From Morella rubra (lineage: Eukaryota; Streptophyta; Magnoliopsida; Fagales; Myricaceae): a DNA stretch of 64,000 nt. Below the pieces are notes generated by a model. The model ran no database searches. It was not told the DNA's origin and worked only from the letters and a program-made list of their open reading frames with translations. A program made the position numbers and the translations under genes. This document shows, in pieces, positions 32,954-45,787 of this stretch (position 1 is the first letter of the stretch; each line of letters begins with the position of its first letter). Location: the NCBI GenBank assembly GCA_003952965.2, contig CM025849.1, positions 3,861,003 through 3,925,002 of the forward strand, in the 5' to 3' direction.

Positions 32954-34067
32954 CATTACTATCCCCACCCCCTATTATCCCCATTCTTCACATCCATAGC
33001 TCGGATCTAAACTTGGGTATCTAACTGTTACAAAATTGCTAAGTCAATTAATGAAGTCAGGTTAAGAAATTAGACCCCAGTTAAGCAAACTCACCTTAGT
33101 TAAGCAAAACTCACCCTGGTTAAACCAAACTCACCTAGGTTAATCGATCTTCCTCTTCCCCCTAATCAGCTTCTTCCCTCCTTCTACCACCACCCCCGAA
33201 ACCCTTCCCTTCCCCCGCTGAACATTGTACGAAATCGATTTCTTCCCTCTGTTCGCGCTAATCGATTTCTTCGGTCACGTTAAACAATTGCCCATATCGG
33301 TAAGCTTTCCTCCCTGCTTCTCCACTCTAGTTGCAGGTTTTCTGAATATTTTAGGAGCCTTTTTTCCTCTAGTTTAAGAAATAGAAGTGCCCTGTTTGGT
33401 TGCTGAGAAAGTTTGGTTGATGATTTGTGGGAAAATTATCTTATTTCTAAAAATTGATTATGCTGAAATAGAAGTGCCCTGTTTTAAACAATCGCCCAAA
33501 TTCTGCTGAATGTATATTTTGAGACGATATCTTTATTATTGACTTGATTGTTGTAATAGGTAAAGAAACTATTGACACTCTTCTATTTTATGGCTTTATT
33601 CCCTTCACATGTCGTCTCTTCCTTCTTCGCAGCTGCTATACCATTTTACTGCTTTGCATATAACCAGAAGTTTTTTTATTTGCCAATTGATAGAAGTTTT
33701 CTTAAAGCTAGAGGTTTTCTCTTCTTTTTTTTTTTTTTTTTTTTTTCACTACAACTTAGAGCACAAAAGAGTTTGAGCCATATCAGTACAACTTATATCT
33801 AACATGGTTTGATCAATAAGTGTCAAACAATTTCCAAAGTTGTCCCATTCTTGATCAAGCCATGTTTAGTTTTTAGGATTTTATTATGCTTTTGTGACGG
33901 GATAGAATCTAATATACCTATATGATGGCGTCCGTTTATTAGTAGTTTTCCCATTTAGCAATTAGTTCTTCGTTTTTAGTATCATTTTATTGTTTCTTTT
34001 TTTTTTCCCCATTTATGTTAGTTTTTTGTTACCATTCTTTTTTTCATAGTAATTTGTTAATTATTTT

Positions 34068-35145
34068 GCAGCTATGATATCTGCAATCCCATCTGTCGTA
34101 CCAGATACATGCCATTTTTTGTGTGCCTAGCACATATCTCAAAATACATTGAAGAATTTGGGATTTCTTTCTAGCAACAAGAACTTCCAAAGAGATTGGA
34201 ACCGTCTTCTTTTGAACCCGAGGTAGATCACTTTGAACAGGATCGGAGTAAAATGATTGAGCTCCATAACCTCTAAGGTAATGAATGGTTAAAAAATATA
34301 TATGAGAAGCGGGAGAAATGGGCGCCACAGTATGTATGCAATGTCTTCTATGCTGGGAAGAGGACGACCAAGCTAAGTGAGTGTTTCAATTCGACATTGC
34401 GTAGGTTCTTGAAATTAGGCATGAATATGGCCCGATTCCTACAACATTTTGAACGAGCAGTTGATGACTTGCGATACAACGAGTTACAACTAGATTTTAT
34501 GATGCTCGATACAGTGCACAATGAACGATCTGGGACCCGCTCCATGATTATGTGCTTATATGGAGCAATCACGAGAAGCTGGCTATGTTGTGCCTAACTG
34601 TCGGTTGGGAATTATTGGGACTGAAGACATTGAGGTACATGTATGTAGTCGGGCCCAAGACCATAACTGTTCAACATCATGGCGCTCTGTGATCCATGAG
34701 GAGAATGGGGTGTATCATTGCAGTTGCAAATACTTCAATTTTCTTGGTATCATATGCAGCCACATGATATTTGTAATGAGGGCGAAGCGTTTGTTTGCTA
34801 TTCCTAGTGCGTAAATCCTGTCGAGGTGGAGAAGAGATGCTAGGAGGACAGTTGCGCCTATTAACAGGTCACAAAGCACTGGTGATCCAACCATTTTGAA
34901 GGCGGTTAACCGAAGGAGATATGTTAACCAATTTGCTTCATTATGTTATCGTCTTGGGGCTAAAAATAAATCTTGGCCAATATTCGATCGCTACTACCAA
35001 GAACTAGAGAAGGAACTTGATCAGTTGTCAGATGAAGGAGATCCTGCTAGCCTTGCTAGTGTCGATTCTGGAGTGGGTGTTGATATCCCCATCATTGCAA
35101 AAGGTTTTAAGTCTCGGCCGCCAAAGCACCAAGGAAATAAGTGAA
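34068..35145 (+). pseudogene. MULE F2 transposase (FAR1/MULE type), C-terminal half, decayed
   Basis: Readable pieces include A-I-P-S-V-V-P-D-T-C-H-F-L-C (34080), E-K-R-E-K-W-A-P-Q-Y-V-C-N-V-F then L-S-E-C-F-N-S-T-L (the region of the catalytic Glu of the DDE triad, about 34305-34400), and a SWIM zinc finger C-S-C-K-Y-F-N-F-L-G-I-I-C-S-H (about 34718-34765). A C-terminal I-I-A-K-G-F-K motif lies near 35090. Several stops and frameshifts are present. The FAR1 DNA-binding domain and the first catalytic Asp region are missing. The order and motifs match the transposase of MULE F4. Confidence 0.8.
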
Positions 35146-37129
35146 TAAAGAGTGGACTTGAGATAAGGAGTACGCGTGGTCGTGGTCCTTCCCGTGGCCC
35201 GGGGGTGTTCGTGCCTCGTCACAACCAACTGCTCCTCATTTGCAACTTCTTGATGAGTTGGAGGTATTGTCACTATCGAATTTATTATTTTTCCGTTTAC
35301 TATTTGAAACAAAATCATTGTAACAATTTTGTTTGTGCATTCCTCCTTCGTAGCCATCCATTGAGGATGAGGTACTTCACCGGGAGGAGGAAGCGATCGA
35401 GGACGAGGGCGAGGACGAATCGATAATGGGATGATTTAGGAGCCTTGACGAGTTATAGAAGAGTTGGCATCATGTAAGTTTGTTTGAATATAAAAAAACA
35501 TGTCAGTTTGTTTGAATAGAAAAAAAAATGTAAGTTAGTTTGAATAGAAAAAAAAATGTAAGTTTGTTTGCATAGAAAAAATCATGTTTGTTTGTTTGAA
35601 TAGAAGAAAAAAAAATGACATGTCAATTCGTTTTTGTATTGCAGGTTGTCAACACATTTGACGATTTGATAGTAGTATTGTGATATTTTTGCATTGTATA
35701 TTCAGGTTTGTGCCAAATTTTTGTGTCCCAAGCCTTTTAAATGTGTAATTTTTTTATGGCATTTTTAGGCTCAAATATATATTTTTTTAGTGCAGGTCCT
35801 CCTTAAGAACTATTGGAAGAAAGATCGGGTTATGTGAAGTTTAGACTTTCACTGAAAGGCAGTTTCTTTTGTTAAATTTTTTTTTTTTGGGTTATGGTCA
35901 TCAGCGGACTTGTTGTTTTTGGAGGGTCTGACAAATTAGGATCACTTGTCCTACATCTCTTCAGTGCTTCAACCTGAGTTAATACATTTTTTAGGAGTGC
36001 GTTATTTGCTGCAAATCTATGAACCATCCTTGGTGACTTTCACTGTTGTTATCTTAAATTGATGCAACCTTACTAATTTCTTATGTTATCTTTTCTTCTG
36101 TTGGCTTTGAATACTAATGACAGAAAATGTGATATATAATGAGTGTCGGAAATGATTGAGAATTTGAGATTTCTTTTGGTAACTCCTTTTGTGAAGGACT
36201 GAACGTAAAAAGCCTTAAACTGAAATGAAAAAATGTTATAAACAGAGTGGTGGAATGATGATAGTTATTGTAGTCAGCGTCCCCTTGTGTAAATTTGTCC
36301 CATTGCGCAATTCCTCAGTTCCATGTGCAAAGTGGCACCATTCCCCAAATGTGCAGGAACCTTTGGTAAAGTTGGAACTAATTTTAGTCTTCAATCTGTT
36401 TGCCACAGTTGTCATATGTGTTTATACACAATCAAAGGGAGCAGCAGCTATGAGCCCACATTGATTTGAAATTTAAAATTTATAGCATAGGCAAAATGAA
36501 GAAGGTAACATTCCAAGGATACTCATTACTTTGTGAGCATTATATATATGGGAAGCCATCAATTAATCATAAGGCATGAGAAAGCTCAAACCATCCATTA
36601 ATCAATTGCGGAAGTGAGGGTGTCAATAAAGGAATTAATGAAAAGGAGTGAGTAATTAAACCATCTCCCATCCAAAACAGATATGAACATAGTGATTAGA
36701 AAAAACACAAAATTTAAACCCTCTTGTCTCTCTCCCTCCAAATGTCTTTGCACTATATTATATACACACAGCAATAAACAAAACATTTTTGGGAGTAGGT
36801 ATGCAAAGTATAACAGCCCTATAAAGTCACTTTTTACTCACAAAGTACTACACAGCAAGTGTTGAACAAAAGAGACAGACGTACAAGTTCTGATCAGAAG
36901 AAGCTTCTTATTTATTTAAATAAGTGTTTATTTTTTCACACAACAATCATTTTGATTGCCATTCTGGGATGTGAAAGTAATATTTATATATTACGATAAT
37001 TGAAGTTATTATAATCAAATATTAGTACAAGAAAAGTTTACAAATTGCATTTAACATGTCGAATAGGTCAAAACCAACTGGTTGAACCAGAAGACCAACC
37101 ACAAGGTGGCCCCCGATTCCAAAAACAAA

Positions 37130-37324
37130 CATAGCTCCTTCATGGTCCATATTCTGAAACAACTTGTTTCCCTCCTCCTTTAATTCTTGGGACATAGAAA
37201 TGAAAACCGTTGTATGGTTATCATAGCCTTTTGGATTACTCTCCCCAAATTTGCTTTGCTTTAGACTAGTATCAGATGACATTTCCCCTGCCTGTTTCTT
37301 TTCCTTTCCATTTTGCTTGCCCAT
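37130..37324 (-). pseudogene. captured 5' fragment of a TPR-PB1 (PHOX/CLMP1-like) gene
   Basis: From ATG 37322-37324 the minus strand reads M-G-K-Q-N-G-K-E-K-K-Q, then T-V-F-I-S-M-S-Q-E-L-K-E-E-G-N-K-L-F-Q, then D-H-E-G-A-M. I recognise this as the N-terminus and first TPR helix of plant TPR-PB1 proteins of the PHOX/CLMP1 type, which act as chaperone or cytoskeleton adaptors. After about 65 codons the resemblance stops, although the frame stays open to 37022. It lies inside the terminal repeats of MULE F2, next to the right end. Capture of host gene pieces is known for Pack-MULEs. It cannot make the host protein. The family call is from memory of the sequence, not from a search. Confidence 0.7.
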
Positions 37325-37873
37325 TGCAAAACCCAACAGTCAAACACAAAATCCAACTACAGAAATCAAAGGCTACCTACTATTGAAACCATGTTCTTAG
37401 AAAAATAATCAATCCAAATCCAACCACCAATTCTACATATAACCTCCAACAAGGTGAGAAAAAAAATGTGAAATGAACTTCAATTTTTATTCCAAAAATC
37501 AAATCTTCATAATAGAACTCTACAACAGATTACACAATACATATCATAAACACATAAAACATGTCAAAGCCAACTCCTCATAAAACAGAACCCATCAAAC
37601 CTCATAGAACAGATTTGAAAGTAGTGAGAGAAAACCCTAGGTCCAAAAATTCACCAGAAATCTGAGGATGCACCGACCAAATCGCTCTGTTGCTTCAGCA
37701 GAAGTCTGCTTGAACCAGGATCAACTCTGTTGCTTCACCGAAAATCTGCTTGAACCAAAATCATAGAGAGAGAGGATGGAAATTTTTTGAACAAATCAAT
37801 TCTTTTGAACAAATCATACACAGAGAGAGAGAGAGAGATGATGCGTAAGTTCTATGTTTGAAGACTGGTAGAT

Positions 37874-37908
<35 letters not shown>

Positions 37909-38153
37909 TTCGGTTGCAGGAGCTAGAGGGAGGTGAGAGATGATCGATTAGGGGGAGGAGAAAAACCGATTAACCTGGGTGAGTTTGGTCTAACCAGGGT
38001 GAGTTTTGCTTAACAGGGTGAGTTTGGGGTCTAATTTCTTAACCTGGCTTCATTAATTGACCTGGCAATTTTGTGACCATTAGATGCTTAAGTTTAGATC
38101 CGGGCCATGGATGTGAAGAATGGGATAATAGGGGGTGGGGATAGTAATTGAAG

Positions 38154-38410
38154 CCTATAGCCTATGGTGATTTTAAATTGACCTAATATTCATTGTGATT
38201 ATCTACGTCATTGGGTGGGTTCCCTCATATGTATAAACTTATACGTAGCCCACAAGAGTTCATGATATTGGGACCGGAAGTTAATTTCTATGAATTCATA
38301 TTGGGTCAGGTCACAATTCGAACTCCCAAATTTGGGGATAGAGTGATTGCCGGCATGCTTCTCCTTAAAATTGAGGAGAGCAGGGAAGGAGAAATTGATT
38401 CTTTGTAAAA
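38154..38410 (-). repeat. block S, copy 3 (inverted)
   Basis: Reverse complement of block S copies 1 and 2. It continues the BAHD E downstream flank after MULE F2, so it shows that block S belongs to the BAHD E unit in the right arm. Confidence 0.7.
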
Positions 38411-38882
38411 AAATGAAAAATAAAAAACAAAAAGAAAATTTGAGGGTCGGCAAATGCCCCTCCCAAAGCCAATTTAAGGTGACAAGTGAAGTGATTTATT
38501 GATGAAAAAAGAAAAAAGAATTAGAGTGTCAGCAAAAGTGGAGTCTTAATGGAGAAATCTATTGATCTTGGATTTAAGAGAATCCTAATTAACTTTCAAT
38601 CATTACTGATGGGTATGATATTTTTCGGGCCACTTGATCAAGCCTAGCCCAGTGGGAGCATAGAAGCCATGCAGAGAGAATCCCAAGAATGGGCTGCAAG
38701 CCCTTATCACATGAAGAGGTCGAAGCCTAAAGAATTCTTGTGTCCAATGAAATAGGCCTATAGGAGTAGCTCTTTGTTTGCAGTGTCGCATTACAGTACG
38801 AGACCGCTGAATGAGAAAGGTGACCTTCCTTTAGATGTACGCAACTAAACAGGCTAACAAGTGTTTCTACGTCGGTACGAAA
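38411..38882 (-). other. inverted counterpart of 24696-25195
   Basis: Shared segment of the right arm. It carries the minus-strand reading M-R-H-C-K-Q-R-A-T-P-I-G-L (38791-38603) seen on the plus strand in the left arm. It has a gap of about 34 bases relative to the left arm. No recognised product. Confidence 0.45.
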
Positions 38883-40098
38883 CAATACAAGAAAAAGGCT
38901 ATATTGCAACCAAATTTTTTGCCACCAGTTAATTCTAGTTGCCAATAGTTAACTTTTAGCAACGAATTTTTAGGATTCATTGCTAATAATATTTTTTGCT
39001 GTGAATTTAAGTTGGTGGCTATTTTTGGCTGCAATATATACATTAGAAATGCAATGATTGACTGTTAAAAGTTAAACAATGTCAACCAGCAATTAATGGT
39101 CATAAATGATGACCTTTTTGCAACCAGTCAAAAATGTGGTTGCTAAAAGTCATAGAATTAAACAGCAGGAGAGACAATTGCTAGTTGTCGCTGCCATTGC
39201 ATTCTTTTTTTTTAAAAAAAATTTATAAGTTGGGACCCACACGTAAAAGTTCTCATTATTGGTTGCTGTAAGTTGCATTCTTTAAAGTTACGTTGATTTC
39301 CTAAGACAATGCAAAAGCTCTCTCTCTCTCTCTCTTAACGCTGTAGTGAGAAGTCATTTAAAAAAAGAAGGAATCACACATCATGTTCAGGTAATCTCTT
39401 CCCCGTCTTTCTCTGATCTCTTTCTCATTCTCCTTGTCCGTCTTTCTTTAGAATTGAAGCAGCAGCTCGCGACCCACTTATCTTTACCCAACATAACATC
39501 TATCGATCGACAGAAATTTTAGGTTGTTGGCATTCGTGAAATCACCTGACTGGAAAAAATTGTAGAAGAAATTGAAGCGAGGCTCTTCTTGTAGAAGAAA
39601 TTGTAGTTATCGCATTTCAGCAACAGGTTCGTGATATTTATATTTATTCCTGATCTCTATTTGCATTGTAAACTCAACTTCAATGAGGCCTCTGTAATGG
39701 TATTTTTTCAAGGCTAATTGAGTGTCTAAAAGTATTCTTAAACTAAGCACTCAAGTTAGAAATCATTTTACACTAAACACTCTCTGATAGGAACTTCAAA
39801 ATATTGCTACAGCAAGCACATTCCCACATAAGGCTCTGTTGCGAAGAAAACTTACGGGTCGTTGTGAAAGGCTATTGTCCACGAGTCAATCGCAGCGAGC
39901 CTTTTCTCAGCAGATGTTAGTCGTTGAGTAAGATCTGTTGCAAAGACAAGATTTTATCGTTGTGAAAGGTTATTGTTCACCAATCAAACGCTGCAAAGTC
40001 TTTGACAACTTGGAGCTATTGGAAAAGGCTTTACCAACCAATTTGCATGTTTTTGCCGGCGATAGTTGGCGCTGTTACAACCAATATTTTTTGTAGTG
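38883..40098 (+). mobile_element. non-autonomous CACTA-type element, 1.2 kb, right arm
   Basis: The ends read CAATACAAGAAAAAGG (38883) and TTTTTTGTAGTG (40087-40098), that is, a slightly decayed CACTACAA terminus pair. A 3-bp duplication AAA flanks both sides (38880-38882, 40099-40101), as expected for CACTA elements, though AAA alone is weak. Subterminal repeats (TTGCAACCA, TTGCCACCAG, GTTGCCAATAG) cluster in the first 300 bases and CACGAGTCAATCGC/GTTGTGAAAGG repeats in the last 250. No transposase is encoded. The left-arm copy is at 18411-24695. Confidence 0.7.
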
Positions 40099-40101
40099 AA
40101 A

Positions 40102-43100
40102 ACCGAGTGCTGCTTTTGGCTCTCTCTCTAAGTTCTTTCTGAACTCCCCGTTCCTTGTCTTTTGCCTTTTCTTGTTCCCCTTCTTCCCTAGTAATCTCTC
40201 TATCCCGTAACCTTCTTCTCTCATTGTCCTTTCTTTTCTTTCTTTCTCTATAAATTGCTCAAATGCAAGCAGATATCTCCCTCTTAATCTTTCAGACTCA
40301 GGCCTTATCTTGGAGTGAATTGCCATGGAAATTAAAGGTTGATTCGGAACAAGCATCCGCAGTGGCCGATCACATTTTAGTTGGCAAACTCATCTCTCAC
40401 TGCCCTCTTCATTCAAGTTCAATTATCGCACTAATGAACAAAATCTGTAATGTTGCTCCTGGCTGAGGATTTGAAAGAAAACAGGTACCTCTTTCACTTC
40501 CACTCATGTCATGATAAGGATTATATCTTGCGATCTGTTCCGCGGAATTTCAAAGGGCACTTATTGGTACTTCGAGTGTGGCCCCCTGACATTGGTCTGG
40601 ATGAAATAGATTTTTGGGTTCAATTACACAGTCTTCCTCTCTCAATAGTATCTCCTGCTAATATTAAGTTAATAGGTGATCATTCGGGCACAATGTTGGA
40701 TATTGAACCCATCCCCTTTGGTCTAGCGTGTAAGAAGTTTGTGCGCATTCGGGTTGAGTTAGATTCTTATGCCTCTTAAGATCGGATTTTTGTTCCCTCG
40801 CGATAATAAACCTCTAACCCACATCATTTTCAAATATGAGAAATTATCAGATTTTTGCTTCCACTGTGGTTGCTTAGATCATATGATTTCTTCTTGCTAT
40901 GTTGTAAATACCCATTTTGATGTTTCATATGGAAGTTCATCTTCGAAGACTGATCCGCAACTGATTCCTAGAATCTTTTCTCAATCTTGTTTCAATCTGC
41001 CTTACAATACTTCTCTTCATCCTTCATCCTCATTTTCTCCCTCTCCCTCCCAAACACTAGAGATGAAACCCACCCCAACTTGGTCTTACCAAAATTCTCC
41101 AGGACCATCGTCTAATCCCGGAACTCAAGAATCCAAAACCAATTTCGGTACATTCACTCTTCCCTTTGCAAAAAATGCAGCTACCCACCCACGTCATGTC
41201 CCCTCAAACTCTGTCACTGAGCCGCCCAATTTATTACAACTCAATGACTCTTGCCAGAATAAGGAGTCTCCAAAAGTCCTTCGGAACCCTCATTTGGTTT
41301 TCCCCATGAAAATATCTCACGTGGCTTCTCCAATTGTTTCCACCTATCCATTATTGGACGCAGCAACTCAAGATTGTGTGCTGAAGCCCCTTCTGATAAA
41401 ATCCCCACAACCCATCCATTTTAACTCTCCCAATACCACGTCAAATTACTATTCACCCTCCCCTCCGCCTATAATTTACCTTCCCCCCAACTCATATTTC
41501 CACCCACAATATTTCTCCTCCCATAACAGCTCATTTGGAACAATCATCCCAGCTCAGTCTCACAATATCATACCAACCCACTATGTCAAATAACCCTCCT
41601 TACCCAGCCCACTGCCCAACTTATTCCCTCCTGTATTCTATTAGTCAGCCCATCCCCTCCCAATCGTCCATGAACCCCCACTTTTCTTGTTGGACTCTCC
41701 CCCAATTTTCTGAACTATCTCACCAATTTGTCAACCCACTATGTCAAACCAATGGTTTCCTTAGATCACTGCCCCATCTTATTATACACTCTTGGATCTT
41801 CTCTGCTACATACTAGATCCTTCAGATTTGAATATTTTTGGACTACATATCCCTCTTGCCACTATGTCATTGCTAAGGCCTAGAGCTCTATTGATTATAC
41901 TACTCGCTCCTCAGACTCACGATTCCAAAAAAAAATTTCAGCCACTCAGAAAGCTTTCAAAATTTAGAACAAGCAACATTTTAGATTTATTGAAGATCAT
42001 ATTTCATCTCTAACCAAGGCTATTGATTCTAATCATCAACAAGACCCTACAGTGGATTCTCTAAACCTAGACAAGCACCTTCGAAACTTGTTGAATGAAC
42101 AACTTCATCAGGAACATCTTCTTTGGAAGCATCGATCTTGGGTCACTTGGTTACAATAAAAAGAACTCAACACTAAGTTCTTTTTATACCTCTAGTATTA
42201 TCAAACGTAACAGAAACCTCATCAACAAGCTCAAGGACTCCTCTAATACTTGGATCTCAGATCGGGAAGGCATTGGTACTCTTTTCACTGATTTCTACAT
42301 TGCACTATTCACTACCTCAACCCAGAACATTTCTGATGACCTCGAACAGTTGATCCAACTAGTCCTTATCACCACTGATGTGCTTGATCTCAACTCCATC
42401 CCCTCTGATTGCAAAATCTTTGATTGCCTAAAATCCCTTGGGCCTACTAAAGCTCCTGGGCCGGATGAGCTTCCCCTCTATTTTTTCAGAAATATTAGGA
42501 TATTCTAAAGACTTACCTTATTTCTCTCATCCAACAATTTTTTTAATCTGGCAGAATGCTGGTCAGCATCAATCACACCAACCTAGTGCTAATCCCAAAA
42601 AACTGACTCAAGCTTCATTGTACAGCACTTCAGACCATTAGCTCGTGCAACACCGTCTACAAAATTATCCTCGCTTCTTGTCTTAAGAAATTTCTGCCTC
42701 ATATGATTTCTCCTTGTTAATCGGCCTTTGTGAAAGACCGATTGATTCAAGAGAACTCTGTTGTTGCCTATGAGGCTCTTCACTCTATTAAAAAAAAAAA
42801 AACGAGGCAAGAAAGGGCTAATGGCTTACAAAGCAAACATGGAAAAACCCTTCGACAAAATGGAATGGCCCTTTATTACTCTGGCCCTGAAGCACTTTGG
42901 GTTTCCACCTCTTTTCATCAACTGGATCTCATGTTGTTTATCTTCTGTCTCTATTTCCATTTTGTTAAATGGTTCCAGCTTTGGTCACTTCACGGCCTCT
43001 CGAGGACGGAGACAAGGTGACCCCCTTTCTCCCTTTCTCTTTATCATTGGTTCAGAAATCCTATCTAGGCTGCTTTCGAGGGAAGAAAAACTATCCAATG

Positions 43101-44320
43101 TCAAAGGTCTTCAGCTAAGGCCTCATGGTCCTATTTTTTTCTACCTTTTGTTGATGATCTAATAATTTTTAGGAGTGCTACCATTGATGAAGCTAAGGTT
43201 GTTCTTCGCTATTTGAATAAATATTTTTCTTGATCGGGTCAATCCATAAATGCCTCTAAATCTTCTATCTTCATCAGCAAAAACACCCCCCGTGACACCC
43301 ATAGAGATATTCTCTCCTTTCTGAACCTCAAATCTCTTAACAATTCCGTTCCAAGCACTTAGGTCTACCCTCTATTTCTAGACAAATAAAAAATGATATC
43401 TTTCTCCATGTCTCTCAGTCTATCGATCAGCTTATTGGTAGCTGGAACGCTAAAATTTTATCTCAAGCTGGCTGCACCCAATTGATTAAATCTGTTGCTT
43501 CTACCATCCCCTCATATTCAATGGTACTTTCCTTCTACTAAAAGTTTTCTGTAAAAATCTGAATAGACAGCTTAAAAATTTCTGGTGGAATTTTCCCAGA
43601 CAAATCCCTCAATCTCACTCTAAAAAGTCGTCCTCCATTTGCTCTCCCCAAAATCTCAGGGTGGTCTCGGATTAAGAAGAATGGAACCTACAAATATTGC
43701 TTTAGTCTTAAAACTGGGCTGGAATTTTTCTCTCAAACCTTTCTTCTCTTTGGGCTACCATTCTCTCAAAGAAATACAAAGTGATTGACCATTTCTAGTC
43801 TATGCCAGTTGCCCCAGGATCCTCTTCTATTTGGAAAGGTATCCTTGCTACAAGAGATTCTCTCAAACTTGGTTTTTGCTACCAAATCTACAATGGAGTC
43901 AATACCAAAATCTGGGTCTAACCCTTGGATCACTCTTTGACAAATTTCAAACCCTACCCCAACCCATCTCTCTCACTTATCAATGATCTAGATTGTGTCA
44001 ATTATCTCTTCAACTCCACAGCTACTGGTTGGGACATCACAAAATTACAAGCATATTTCACAATTCCCTCTATCAATTATATTTTGGTTGTGAAAATAAT
44101 TCCTACCAATAGACTAGACTGATAAGGATACACAACAAAAATGGTACTACTCTGTAAAAACATTATCAATAGCTCACAACAAACAAACATGGGAATTCAC
44201 AACATTTGTCGAAATCAGAGTGGACCAAACTTTAGAATCTCAAGCTTCACAACAGACTGAAATTTCTCCTATGGAAGCCAGTTTGGAAATATCTTACCCA
44301 CGGCTGCACGCATCTTTGTT
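40102..44320 (+). mobile_element. LINE-A (L1-type), right arm, cut at its 3' end
   Basis: The plus strand shows ORF1 with DUF4283 (40450-40779, D-F-W-V-Q-L-H-S-L-P-L-like in the core) and a zf-CCHC_4 knuckle (40855-40905, CFHCGCLDHMISSC), then a proline/serine-rich tail to 41593. ORF2 is incomplete: most of the endonuclease is missing between about 41600 and 41760, then come RT pieces (42095-42508; 42730-43162 with M-E-K-P-F-D-K-M-E-W and R-R-Q-G-D-P-L-S-P-F-L-F) and a zf-RVT N-terminal piece ending at 44320. Multiple stops and frameshifts are present. The rest of the 3' end, present in the left arm at 8760-7842, is replaced here by MULE F3. Confidence 0.8.
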
Positions 44321-44704
44321 TGGGTTTGGACTCAATCCAGATCGTACGGCTCCATACGCATTCAGACCCACGGTCTGGATTGAATCCCACGAAATGACGA
44401 CAGAGAGGCCGCCACATCATTTAATGAGGCCTCTCTGTCGTCGGCTCGGCTTGGCTTCAGTCAACGCCCGTGTTTTTTGTAACCACATTTATACAGGTCG
44501 GACCATTACAATTTAAGATCGACCACACCTGCGACCACTGCAGTTGCAGCTTCAAAATCCCTTACACAATTCAGAACCCATTTCAAAATCTTTTTTCAGT
44601 ACATTTCTTCCCAAATCTCTCAAATCCCTTAACTTTTTCACCCACGATTTGGAAATCCCTTGGTCTCTCTCCTTAGTGTTCCAGGGCGCCCCGCTCGTAA
44701 GGCT

Positions 44705-44812
44705 TGGAATTCCAGGCCTTCCCGCTCACGGGACCCTGGAATTCCAGGGCTCCCCGCTCGCGAGTCCCTGGAATTCCAAGTCGTCCCGAGCGCATGGCCT
44801 GGAAATTCTAAG
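44705..44812 (+). repeat. GC-rich minisatellite, 32-bp period, inside MULE F3
   Basis: TGGAATTCC starts at 44705, 44737 and 44769, and TGGAAATTC at 44800. The units continue with variants of AGGSCTCCCCGCTCGCGG. The GC content is far above that of the surrounding element. GGAATTCC is itself palindromic. The short ORFs across it (44544-44852, 44660-44890) follow from the repeat. Confidence 0.85.
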
Positions 44813-45787
44813 CCAGGGGGCGCCAGTTCTCTGGAAATTGCTGGAAATCTAGCAATTGCCGCTCAACCAAGCTGGCGCGCTGCGTTTTAACCTGCCGGGT
44901 GTCTTTCAGAAACTTGTACTTGGCAAGCAACCATTGTAGTGCAATATGAAAGTTCCATATGACATTGTTTTCCGAGCTTAAGTCAATCGAGCGTCTCCCA
45001 GTTTATCATCTGACTGGAGGTTTACATAGATCTCTATCCACTTTATAAGAGTTCCATCTAAAAAAAGAACATCCATCCAAGAAAAAGAAATCCGCCAAAC
45101 TTACATAAAAAAAAAAAGTCACCAAAGAACTTATATCCAAAAAACATAACTTCTTTTCCAAAATAGGAAATCCGCCAACATGCTTTATGTCTCCACACCA
45201 GATTTCACTACTGTCAAGAAAAACAAAAAAGGATCAGTTAACAGAATATGATCACCAAATAAAAATTTTTAATGAAATATTCACATATAATATTCTAGAA
45301 GTCGTTGAGGCTCCTAAACTGTCCACATTGTGATTGTTCCTCATCATCGCTCGACCCCTGCAAAGAAATAAAATAAAAAGTGAATAAGAAGAGAGACTTA
45401 AGTTATGAAAATTGAGAAATGGGGCCCAATAGTACCTCTGGCTCGTTCTCTAAATGTAAGTGACGAGCGACTGGTTGGTATGACTGCCCCGCAACGGTTT
45501 TCTTAGTTCAATTGCGTTTTTCAGCCATTTGTTGCCTCGGTGCTTGGGCTGTCTTGCCTTGAACCCCTTTGCAGTCACAGTTAGGGTGGCTAGAGATTCA
45601 TCTCCATTTGTGCTTCATGTGTAGCTTCTACATCACACATTTTGTGTGGAGGGTGTTAGCTCCCCAAGTTCATTGATCATACCGTCGTAATAACGTTGGA
45701 AGACCTCCTACACTTCTGGCGTATCTCCATATTTCAATATCGCAGAGGAGTAGAGATTCATGTATCTCCTGCGGTTGGCTGGTCTCT

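Larger units (their letters stand above)
32954..38153 (+). mobile_element. MULE F2, 5.2-kb Mutator-like element with a captured gene fragment
   Basis: Terminal inverted repeats of about 270 bases lie at 32954-33225 and 37890-38153. Both contain ATTACTATCCCCACCCCC, TTCTTCACATCCAT and AACTCACCCTGGTTA. The flanks CATATAACC (32945-32953) and CCTATAGCC (38154-38162) are 9-bp direct duplicates with two mismatches. The unoccupied site is seen in block S copy 2 (25460-25475, GGCTATATGCC). Inside are a decayed FAR1-type transposase on the plus strand and a piece of a TPR-PB1 gene on the minus strand. Gaps between these (33.3-34.0, 35.5-37.0 and 37.4-37.9 kb) are non-coding, with AAAAATGTAAGTTTGTTTG-like tandem repeats at 35473-35600 and a GA-repeat near 37875-37905. 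Confidence 0.85.
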
